From: Bacteroidales bacterium UBA6117
GTDB lineage: Bacteria; Bacteroidota; Bacteroidia; Bacteroidales; VadinHA17
Length of the DNA stretch: 9,008 bases
Assembly: GCA_002428385.1 (NCBI GenBank)
Contig: DIWB01000037.1
Span: forward strand, 40,561 to 49,568
Reading direction: 5' to 3'
The stretch's first letter is position 1. Every line of letters starts with the position of its first letter. Of this stretch, positions 1-5,617 are shown one piece after another. Below the pieces are notes generated by a model. It saw nothing but the letters and a program-made list of their open reading frames with translations, was not told where the DNA came from and searched no databases. Both the position numbers and the translations under genes were made by a program.

Positions 1-23
1 GGGTTCGATTCCCCTATGGACTA
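1..23 (+). tRNA. 3' end of a tRNA, probably tRNA-Glu (partial)
   Basis: The window opens inside a T arm. The 7-base loop TTCGATT (4-10) follows GGG and is closed by CCCCT (11-15). Next come a seven-base acceptor strand, ATGGACT (16-22), and a discriminator A (23). No CCA is encoded, since the next bases are CTA. The T-stem AGGGG/CCCCT matches the tRNA-Glu type, and the acceptor strand would pair with a 5' end GGTCCAT, which fits tRNA-Glu. The anticodon lies outside the window, so the identity is inferred. The tRNA lies 28 bases before rpsT and may share its transcript. Confidence 0.72.
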
Positions 24-51
24 CTAATTTTCCAAGAAAATTATATAAATA

Positions 52-306
52 ATGGCAAACCATAAATCGTCCGAAAAGAGGATAAGGCAGGAAAGAACAA
101 AGAATGAAGCTAATAAGTATTACGCCAAGACAATGCGTAATGCACTTAAGAAGATCCGCACCACTTCCAGCAAGGAAGAAGCCGGAGCCATGCTGCCAAA
201 GGTTAATTCAATGCTCGACAAGCTGGCCAGGAAGAACATCATTCACACAAACAAGGCCTCTAACCTCAAGTCCTCCGTAAAGAAACATGTTGACAGCCTG
301 AAATAA
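52..306 (+). CDS. rpsT: 30S ribosomal protein S20
   Basis: This encodes ribosomal protein S20, a small basic protein that binds 16S rRNA early in 30S subunit assembly. The 84-residue product has the usual length. It opens with the conserved MANHKSSEKR, is rich in Lys and Arg throughout, and contains the conserved segment IIHTNKASNLKS near residues 63-74. A long helical, charged composition fits the three-helix bundle of the family. The start at 52 gives the canonical MAN N-terminus. The leader is A/T-rich (AAAATTATATAAATA) with no Shine-Dalgarno sequence, as is common in Bacteroidetes. The gene follows a tRNA directly and ends 22 bases before a strong terminator, so tRNA plus rpsT is probably the end of one transcription unit. 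S20 controls its own translation in some bacteria, but nothing here demonstrates that. Confidence 0.97.
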   Translation: MANHKSSEKRIRQERTKNEANKYYAKTMRNALKKIRTTSSKEEAGAMLPKVNSMLDKLARKNIIHTNKASNLKSSVKKHVDSLK

Positions 307-328
307 GCTTGTTAAATAAATAGTTTCC

Positions 329-355
329 AAGGGATCTTGAAGGGTCCCTTTTTTT
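329..355 (+). terminator. Rho-independent terminator of rpsT
   Basis: The arm AAGGGATCT (329-337) pairs with GGGTCCCTT (342-350): six Watson-Crick pairs at the base, then T-G, C-G and T-G pairs below the four-base loop TGAA. A run of seven T (349-355) overlaps the end of the stem. The position, 22 bases after the rpsT stop, fits termination of the tRNA-rpsT transcript. Confidence 0.88.
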
Positions 356-363
356 ATTGTGCG

Positions 364-466
364 GCAGGGGGCAGGGGGCGCAGGGCAGGGGGCAGAGAGC
401 AAAGATCAAAGAGCGAAGGGCACAGGGCACGGGGCACAGAGAGAAGCAGTTGGCAGTTGGCAGTCA
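364..466. repeat. Degenerate heptamer tandem array, G-rich
   Basis: Reading in steps of seven from 364 gives eleven in-phase units to 440, nearly all starting GC. Examples are GCAGGGG (364, 371, 385), GCAGAGA (392), GCAAAGA (399), GCACAGG (420) and GCACGGG (427). After five bases (GAGAA), three more units follow: GCAGTTG at 446 and 453, and GCAGTCA at 460. Adjacent units are more alike than distant ones, as expected from slippage followed by drift. The array starts 9 bases after the T-run of the rpsT terminator. An open frame runs through it, but the repeat composition makes a protein unlikely. Seven-base intergenic tandem repeats are known from other phyla, for example cyanobacteria. I cannot say whether this family is known. 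Confidence 0.85.
367..392 (+). other. Predicted G-quadruplex motif
   Basis: Four G-runs on the plus strand lie at 367-371 (5 G), 374-378 (5 G), 383-385 (3 G) and 388-392 (5 G). The spacers are CA, CGCA and CA. This satisfies the usual rule of four runs of at least three G with loops of 1-7. It sits at the start of the heptamer array and about 12 bases after the rpsT terminator T-run. Whether it folds in the cell is unknown. Confidence 0.6.
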
Positions 467-478
467 ACCAGGGATTTA

Positions 479-523
479 CTCTGCGTAAATCTGCGTGATT
501 TCTCTCTGCGATACTCTGCGAGA
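479..523. repeat. CTCTGCG decamer repeat, four units
   Basis: Four ten-base units share the core TCTGCG: CTCTGCGTAA (479-488), ATCTGCGTGA (489-498), CTCTGCGATA (504-513) and CTCTGCGAGA (514-523). A five-base insert, TTTCT, lies between the second and third. Neighbours pair up by ending: TRA in the first two, AKA in the last two. A T-rich stretch of about 50 bases follows, up to the radC start. No promoter is convincing there; TAATTTTA at 562-569 is only a loose match to a Bacteroidetes -7 element. The repeat lies in the radC leader region, and its role is unknown. Confidence 0.8.
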
Positions 524-594
524 AACTTTTTCATTTTCTTTTTCATCTTATCTGTTTTTCCTAATTTTATCCCCGGAAATATGTCTCGTCTATC

Positions 595-1278
595 ATGTCA
601 ATCAAAATCACCGACTGGGCTGTCGAGGACAGGCCCAGGGAAAAATTAATCAGGAAAGGTATATCCACCCTGAGCGATGCCGAACTGCTGGCAATACTCA
701 TCAGTTCGGGAACGCGAAAGAAATCTGCCGTCGACCTTGGGAGAGAACTGCTTGGCTCCGTAAGCAACAACCTCAACTCCCTCGGTAAACTCTCTGTCTC
801 CGACCTGCTGAAATTCAGGGGCATCGGTCCGGCCAGGGCCGTCACGATCAGCGCTGCCCTCGAACTCGGCAGAAGGAGAAACATGGCCGAACTGCCCGAT
901 GCCGGCCAGATAAGATGCTCGAAAGATGCTGCCGATATCTTCTTTCCTCTCCTGGCAGATCTTCCTCACGAGGAATTCTGGATTCTCTTCCTCAACCGGT
1001 CGAACCGGGTTATCGACCGGATGAAGATAAGCCAGGGCGGTGTAAGCGGAACCGTAACCGATGTGAGGATAATAATGAAAAAAGCTGTCGAATGGCTTGC
1101 CTCCGGAATAATTGTATGCCATAACCATCCATCCGGCAATATGAATCCAAGTGATTCCGATTCAAAGATCACAGGTAAGATAAAGGACGCCGGAAGCATT
1201 ATGGATATCCAGCTGCTGGATCACATTATTATCTCGGGAAAGGATTACTACAGCTTTGCCGACAACGGACTTATCTGA
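595..1278 (+). CDS. radC: RadC family protein (JAMM/MPN+ domain)
   Basis: The 227-residue protein has the full RadC layout. The N-terminal part carries the family motif RPREKL (13-18) and a helix-hairpin-helix segment around residues 71-95 (LLKFRGIGPARA), which usually contacts DNA. The C-terminal half is a JAMM/MPN+ metalloprotease-like fold. Its probable metal ligands are H176 and H178 in HNHPSG and D189 in PSDSD, with an upstream acidic residue at E126/E127, so the site looks intact. The family name comes from an old link to DNA repair that was later disputed, and its true substrate is not established. The start at 595 gives the normal N-terminus; a nearby ATG at 581 is out of frame. No Shine-Dalgarno sequence is visible. 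The gene converges with folK, only 12 bases away, with no obvious terminator between them. Confidence 0.95.
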   Translation: MSIKITDWAVEDRPREKLIRKGISTLSDAELLAILISSGTRKKSAVDLGRELLGSVSNNLNSLGKLSVSDLLKFRGIGPARAVTISAALELGRRRNMAELPDAGQIRCSKDAADIFFPLLADLPHEEFWILFLNRSNRVIDRMKISQGGVSGTVTDVRIIMKKAVEWLASGIIVCHNHPSGNMNPSDSDSKITGKIKDAGSIMDIQLLDHIIISGKDYYSFADNGLI

Positions 1279-1290
1279 AGAACGGGAAGC

Positions 1291-1794
1291 TTACGGAACA
1301 ACAAAGGGGCGCTTCACTGAAACCCCGCATTCATCGGCGCATTTTGCAAGAAGTTCTGTAAAAGTAACCTTCAGGACAGGGTGAATCATGTCCGGATCCA
1401 GCTCGCACAGCGGCTCCAGGACAAACTTGCGGACGGGGATTCTCGGATGCGGGATCTCCAGCTCTTCTTTCTTTATCACCTCGGAACCGTAAAGAAGGAT
1501 GTCGATATCGATCGTCCGCGATTTGTATCCCTTGCCGTTTCTCAGCCTGCCAAGCTGAGCCTCGATCATCAGAATTCTTCCGAGCAGTCCCGAGGGCCTG
1601 AGACTGCTTCCTACCTTCACTACCATATTCAGGAAACGGTCGTCGCTTTTGAAGCCCCATGGCTCCGTTTCATAAACAGATGAACATTTGATAACTTTTC
1701 CTATCTCCTCACCTATCCTTTCCACAGCCATCGAAAGATTCTTCTCCCTGTCGCCAAGGTTGGTCCCCAATCCCAGAAATATTATTTTTTCCAT
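1291..1794 (-). CDS. folK: 2-amino-4-hydroxy-6-hydroxymethyldihydropteridine pyrophosphokinase (HPPK)
   Basis: FolK transfers pyrophosphate from ATP to 6-hydroxymethyl-7,8-dihydropterin, the step before dihydropteroate synthase in cytoplasmic folate synthesis. With the start at 1794 the protein has 167 residues, typical of HPPK. It begins MEKIIFLGLGTNLGDRE, carrying the N-terminal GxNxGD signature (10-15). It continues with YETEPWGF (41-48), FLNMVV (54-59) and the signature RTIDIDILLYG (93-103), whose D96 and D98 correspond to the Mg-binding aspartates. PHPRIPVRKFVLEPL follows. The frame stays open upstream to an ATG at 1878, but the extra 28 residues lack family similarity and would cover the promoter region and the sppA start region. 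The gene is divergent from sppA and convergent with radC. Confidence 0.95.
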   Translation of the reverse strand: MEKIIFLGLGTNLGDREKNLSMAVERIGEEIGKVIKCSSVYETEPWGFKSDDRFLNMVVKVGSSLRPSGLLGRILMIEAQLGRLRNGKGYKSRTIDIDILLYGSEVIKKEELEIPHPRIPVRKFVLEPLCELDPDMIHPVLKVTFTELLAKCADECGVSVKRPFVVP

Positions 1795-1811
1795 ACCGGC
1801 CGCGTAATATC

Positions 1812-1819
1812 CAAATTTA
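1812..1819 (-). promoter_or_regulatory. Candidate -7 element for folK
   Basis: Read on the minus strand, 1819-1812 is TAAATTTG, a full match to the Bacteroidetes -7 consensus TAnnTTTG. A TTG lies 22 bases upstream on the same strand, slightly far for a -33 element. The element sits about 17 bases before the folK ATG, so the leader would be very short. The match is by eye only. Confidence 0.4.
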
Positions 1820-1862
1820 AGAATTATGCACGTCATTAAGGCAATCAGGAAATGATTTTTTA

Positions 1863-1870
1863 TATCTTTG
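1863..1870 (+). promoter_or_regulatory. Candidate -7 element for the sppA-lpxK-punA operon
   Basis: TATCTTTG (1863-1870) matches the Bacteroidetes -7 consensus TAnnTTTG exactly and lies 29 bases before the chosen sppA start. I see no clear TTG -33 element at the right distance. The element supports starting sppA at 1900, because an earlier ATG at 1852 would lie upstream of it. Confidence 0.45.
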
Positions 1871-1899
1871 AGACTCATTTTATTAAACCGAATTTTAGG

Positions 1900-3669
1900 A
1901 TGAAAACTTTTCTGAAATATGTCCTTGCAACAATCACAGGGATAATAATCGTGTCAATCCTTTTCATGGTGATTTTGCTCGCCAGCTTTAGTGCAATGAT
2001 GGTATCAGGCGATAAACCAGCATCAATTTCTGAAAATTCAGTCCTGGTGCTGAAAGCCGGGGTTAACATCCCCGACAAGGGGAGCAAAAACCCGTATGCC
2101 GGTATCGATCTGATCAACATGACCATAACGCCTGCCCCCGGACTGAATGAGATACTTCATAACCTGAAAAAGGCGGCCACGGATGATAAAATCAAAGGGG
2201 TGCTTATCGAGAATGGAATGATGCCTTCCGGATGGGCCACAACCGAAGAACTCAGGGAAGGCCTTGAGAAATTCCGGGAAAGCGGGAAATTTGTTATCGC
2301 CTGGTCAGATTACGTTATGATGCAGGAAGGCTATTACCTGTCGACCGCTGCCGATAAAATCTATATCAACCCGTCATCAACAGTCGATTTCAAGGGGCTC
2401 AGCGGCGAGGTTCTCTTCTACAGGAAAGCTCTTGAGAAACTTGGAGTGGAAGTGCAGGTCATCCGTCACGGCAAATTCAAGGGAGCAGTGGAGCCTTATA
2501 TTCTCGACGAACTTAGCAAGGAGAACAGGGAGCAGATAAGCGCCTATGTAGGGTCAATCTGGTCTCATGTTCTGGCGGACATTTCGGCCGCAAGAGGCAT
2601 ATCCCTTGAGAAATTGGACAGCATTGCCGACAACCTTACAGGTTATGTTGCCCCCGGAGCTCTCGCTTCCGGCCTGGTCGACGGCCTGCTTTATCACGAC
2701 CAGCTTATCGACACACTCAAGATCCGCTCGGGACTAACGACCGATGATAAGATCACCATGGTGCCGATGCACAAATACACAAAGGTTCCGGAATCTAAAA
2801 AATCTGCTTACTCCAGGAAAAAGATCTCGGTTGTATATGCATCAGGTTCAATCGTGAATGGGAAGGGGAGTGAAGCCAGTATCGGAGGGGACTCATTCAG
2901 GGATGTGATCAGAAAAGAAAGAAAAGATACCTCAGTCAAGGCAATAGTGCTCAGGGTGAACTCACGCGGGGGAAGCGCCATTGCTTCCGATATGATATGG
3001 CGGGAGCTTGAACTTGCTGCCAAAGATAAACCAGTGGTGATCTCCATGGGAAACTATGCAGCTTCGGGAGGCTATTTCATTTCAGCCCCGGGGACAAAGA
3101 TATTCGCCAGCCCGACAACCATAACCGGGTCGATCGGTGTCTTCGGACTGGTTCCCAATGCCGGGAAACTAATGGAACAGAAACTGGGCATCAGTTTTGA
3201 GACAGTGGAAACAAACGCCAATTCTGACTTCCCATCGGTGTACAGACCGATGAACACGGTTGAGAAAGAAGCAATGCAGAGAACCATCGAAAACACCTAT
3301 TCCGATTTTGTAAATAAGGTATCGTCAGGAAGAAAAATGACGTTCAACGCAGTCGACAGCATAGCCCAGGGCCGCGTCTGGAGCGGTGCCGACGCCATGA
3401 AGCTGGGGCTTGTCGACGGTGTGGGAGGATTGACCGCCGCAATAAAGGAAGCCGCAAGGCTGGCCGGAATGGAAAATTATTCGCTCAGGGAACTTCCTGT
3501 TTCCGAAGATCCGCTGACCAGGATGATTTCCCAGTTTGGAGCTGAAATAAAAATGAGAATCCTCAAAAACGAACTGGGCGAGTTTGAACGGATCTATGAC
3601 GAGCTCAGGGAAATACGCGACCTCTCCGGAATACAGACCCGGTTACCTTACTTCATTGAGATTCACTGA
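1900..3669 (+). CDS. sppA: Signal peptide peptidase SppA, long (67K) type
   Basis: SppA is a membrane-anchored serine protease of family S49. It degrades signal peptides left in the inner membrane after protein export, acting on the periplasmic side. From the ATG at 1900 the protein has 589 residues, the size of the long tandem-domain type. It starts MKTFLKYVLATITG, and residues 5-31 form one hydrophobic anchor. The Ser/Lys dyad is visible. K194 lies in the N-terminal repeat (GKFKGAVEP, matching the TYKSAVEP region of the E. coli enzyme). S389 lies in the C-terminal repeat (ASGGYFIS), followed by TTITGSIGVFG. An in-frame ATG at 1852 adds 16 non-conserved residues and precedes a promoter-like element, so I prefer 1900. 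It heads a tight cluster, and lpxK starts 3 bases after its stop (TGATAAATG). Confidence 0.95.
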   Translation: MKTFLKYVLATITGIIIVSILFMVILLASFSAMMVSGDKPASISENSVLVLKAGVNIPDKGSKNPYAGIDLINMTITPAPGLNEILHNLKKAATDDKIKGVLIENGMMPSGWATTEELREGLEKFRESGKFVIAWSDYVMMQEGYYLSTAADKIYINPSSTVDFKGLSGEVLFYRKALEKLGVEVQVIRHGKFKGAVEPYILDELSKENREQISAYVGSIWSHVLADISAARGISLEKLDSIADNLTGYVAPGALASGLVDGLLYHDQLIDTLKIRSGLTTDDKITMVPMHKYTKVPESKKSAYSRKKISVVYASGSIVNGKGSEASIGGDSFRDVIRKERKDTSVKAIVLRVNSRGGSAIASDMIWRELELAAKDKPVVISMGNYAASGGYFISAPGTKIFASPTTITGSIGVFGLVPNAGKLMEQKLGISFETVETNANSDFPSVYRPMNTVEKEAMQRTIENTYSDFVNKVSSGRKMTFNAVDSIAQGRVWSGADAMKLGLVDGVGGLTAAIKEAARLAGMENYSLRELPVSEDPLTRMISQFGAEIKMRILKNELGEFERIYDELREIRDLSGIQTRLPYFIEIH

Positions 3670-3672
3670 TAA

Positions 3673-4749
3673 ATGGAACCAGCCAGGAATCCTCTCCTGT
3701 GGCCGTTCTCTATCCTGTTCCGGCTTGTAACAGCTATCCGTAACATCCTGTACGACAAGGGCATTATTTCGTCAGAGGAGTTCGGAATCCCCGTTATCTG
3801 CATCGGTAACATCACCGTGGGAGGAACCGGAAAAACACCCCATGCCGAATATATTATATCATTGCTCCGCAAGGAATTCAGTGTGGCGCTTCTCAGCAGG
3901 GGCTACATGAGAAAATCAACCGGCTTCAGGTATGTCACTCCATCGTCCTCAACAGCCGATTCCGGAGACGAACCCCTCCAGATATCCCGCAAATTCCCCG
4001 ATATAGTGGTCGCCGTCGACAGCAACCGCATCAACGGCATCAAAACCATCCTCAGGGAACATCCCGGAACGGATGTGATTATCCTCGACGACGGATTCCA
4101 GCACAGAAAAGTCCGGCCGGGCCTTTCCATCCTGCTTACAGACTACGGTCGACTGATGACAAGGGACAAACTTCTGCCTTACGGAAAACTCAGGGAATCA
4201 CCCAACCAGAGAATCAGGGCCGGCGTGATTGTTGTCACCAAAACACCTGAAAACATACAGGAAGCTGAAAAGCTTGCGATCTCAGATGAACTTAAAACAC
4301 GGGAAAACCAAAAGGTATTTTTTTCCGCTATTGCCTACTCCGGCCTGCAACCTGTTTTTGAGAATGCAGATCCGGGGAACCAGCTTACCAATGGAAAAGA
4401 CAGGAATGAACGGGCTGCAATAATTGTTACCGGAATTGCATCGCCGGATCCGCTGATAAAGTACCTGGGAAAACACTTTTCAGAGATCAGGCATCTCCGC
4501 TTTCCCGACCATCACAACTTCACCGGGGGAGATATTGAAAAGATCAGGATGGCCTTTGAAGAAACGGCTATGACCAATAAGATTATAATCACCACCGAAA
4601 AAGACGCGGTCAGATTCAGGGAATTTTCTAATATTGCCGGATCATTGAAAAAGCATCTGTACTGTATTCCTGCGGGAGTAACCTTTTTGAATGATGATAA
4701 GCGCGAATTTGATAAACTGATACTCCATTATGCTCGAAAAAATAAATGA
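3673..4749 (+). CDS. lpxK: Tetraacyldisaccharide 4'-kinase LpxK
   Basis: LpxK phosphorylates the 4' position of the lipid A disaccharide precursor using ATP, at the cytoplasmic face of the inner membrane, which implies a Gram-negative envelope. The 358-residue protein has the family motifs in order: a hydrophobic N-terminal helix (about 8-27); a Walker A-like loop, GNITVGGTGKTP (45-56); SRGY (75-78); GDEP (98-101); LDDGFQHR (138-145), whose aspartates include the catalytic base; LLPYGKLRE (167-175); FPDHHNFT (277-284); and TTEKDAVR (307-314). All look intact. The start follows the sppA stop by 3 bases, and the last 20 bases overlap the start of punA. This packing suggests co-transcription and translational coupling with both neighbours. 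No Shine-Dalgarno sequence is evident. Confidence 0.96.
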   Translation: MEPARNPLLWPFSILFRLVTAIRNILYDKGIISSEEFGIPVICIGNITVGGTGKTPHAEYIISLLRKEFSVALLSRGYMRKSTGFRYVTPSSSTADSGDEPLQISRKFPDIVVAVDSNRINGIKTILREHPGTDVIILDDGFQHRKVRPGLSILLTDYGRLMTRDKLLPYGKLRESPNQRIRAGVIVVTKTPENIQEAEKLAISDELKTRENQKVFFSAIAYSGLQPVFENADPGNQLTNGKDRNERAAIIVTGIASPDPLIKYLGKHFSEIRHLRFPDHHNFTGGDIEKIRMAFEETAMTNKIIITTEKDAVRFREFSNIAGSLKKHLYCIPAGVTFLNDDKREFDKLILHYARKNK

Positions 4750-5539
4750 AACTGTCGCATTTCTCCGGCAGAAGGGGATAACCGGACCGGAAGCCGGAGT
4801 GATTCTGGGAACAGGGCTTGGCGGACTCACCACACACATATCAGGCACCATCGAAATCGACTATAAGGATATACCTCATTTCCCGGTATCGACTGTCGAA
4901 GGTCATGCCGGAAGGCTTATATACGGTGATTTCGGTGGAAAGAAAATTGTTGCCATGAAAGGTCGATTCCACTATTATGAAGGATATCAGCCCGAACAGA
5001 TTGCTTTTCCCATCAGGGTTTTGAAACACCTGGGAATTAAATACCTCTTCCTGTCAAATGCCGCAGGAGGCGTGAACCCTGATTTCCATATCGGCGACAT
5101 AATGATAATCAGGGATCATATAAATCTGATCCCCAATCCCCTTATAGGCAGAAACGACAGCAGGATAGGCGCCCGCTTCCCGGATATGAGCCAGCCTTAC
5201 GATAAAAAACTTATCGATATGGCGGTCATCATTGCCGCCAGGAACAACATTACGGTCAGAAAGGGAGTCTACCTCGGGACCACAGGACCCACGTTTGAAA
5301 CACCGGCCGAATACAAATTCTTCCGTATCATTGGCGCCGATTCTGTAGGCATGTCTACCGTAACTGAGGTCATCGCCGCCAGACACATGGGTCTTCCAGT
5401 CTTCGGGGTAAGTATCATCACCGACCTCGGCGTTGAAGGCAAAATTGAATACGTCACCCATGCTTTGGTCCAGCGTGAAGCCGAAAAGGCCGAAAAACTG
5501 ATGACAATCATAATGACGGAGTTGATTTCGGAATTATAG
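4730..5539 (+). CDS. punA: Purine nucleoside phosphorylase, trimeric class
   Basis: The enzyme cleaves purine nucleosides with phosphate to give free base and ribose-1-phosphate, in cytoplasmic purine salvage. The 269-residue length and motifs fit the trimeric (human PNP/PunA-like) class: GTGLGGL (27-33) and HAGRL (59-63) for phosphate; RFHYYEGY (79-86); SNAAGG (109-114); YLGTTGPTFETPAEY (181-195), with E190 matching the base-binding glutamate of human PNP; GMSTVTEVIAARHMG (207-221); and H244 near the ribose. D232 in SIITD stands where guanine/hypoxanthine-specific enzymes usually have Asn, so base preference may differ. Methylthioadenosine phosphorylase is a relative, but the GMSTVTEV block favours PNP. 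The start overlaps lpxK by 20 bases, making it the likely last gene of the sppA-lpxK-punA operon. Confidence 0.93.
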   Translation: MLEKINETVAFLRQKGITGPEAGVILGTGLGGLTTHISGTIEIDYKDIPHFPVSTVEGHAGRLIYGDFGGKKIVAMKGRFHYYEGYQPEQIAFPIRVLKHLGIKYLFLSNAAGGVNPDFHIGDIMIIRDHINLIPNPLIGRNDSRIGARFPDMSQPYDKKLIDMAVIIAARNNITVRKGVYLGTTGPTFETPAEYKFFRIIGADSVGMSTVTEVIAARHMGLPVFGVSIITDLGVEGKIEYVTHALVQREAEKAEKLMTIIMTELISEL

Positions 5540-5610
5540 CGGTATTCGGTATTCAGTATGCGGTAAGCGGTAAGAGACTGCACGATCGCAAGACCGCAAG
5601 ACCGCACGAC
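5540..5610. repeat. Heptamer and octamer repeats able to form a hairpin between convergent genes
   Basis: Directly after the punA stop come five 7-mers: CGGTATT (5540, 5547), CAGTATG (5554) and CGGTAAG (5561, 5568). After AGACT come 8-mers: GCACGATC (5580), GCAAGACC (5588, 5596) and a partial GCACGAC (5604). The two sets are complementary: TGCGGT (5559-5564) pairs with ACCGCA (5601-5606), and GCGGT (5567-5571) with ACCGC (5593-5597). The result is an 11-bp interrupted stem with a loop of about 21 bases. No long T-run follows on either strand, so action as a bidirectional terminator is possible but unproven. Confidence 0.7.
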
Positions 5611-5617
5611 TTAACTT

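Noticed and set aside
359..649. Open frame running through the G-rich repeats into radC
   Set aside because: Its product is Gly/Ala/Gln-rich repeat translation that overlaps the radC start in another frame. It has no recognisable domain and no initiation signal.
646..1128. 160-codon minus-strand open frame inside radC
   Set aside because: It lies entirely antisense to a clear radC with intact motifs, and its translation resembles no family I know.
1501..1516. GTCGATATCGATCGTC palindromic stretch
   Set aside because: It encodes the conserved TIDIDI motif of folK on the minus strand, and codon choice for alternating Ile and Asp explains the symmetry.
1795..1878. Longer folK start at 1878
   Set aside because: The extra 28 residues are not part of HPPK proteins, which begin close to the GxNxGD motif, and the region is the divergent promoter gap.
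1852..1899. Earlier sppA start at 1852
   Set aside because: The 16 extra residues are not conserved-looking and disturb the N-terminal anchor; a TAnnTTTG element lies between this ATG and the one at 1900.
5054..5461. 135-codon minus-strand open frame inside punA
   Set aside because: It is antisense to a fully conserved gene and shows no motif of its own.
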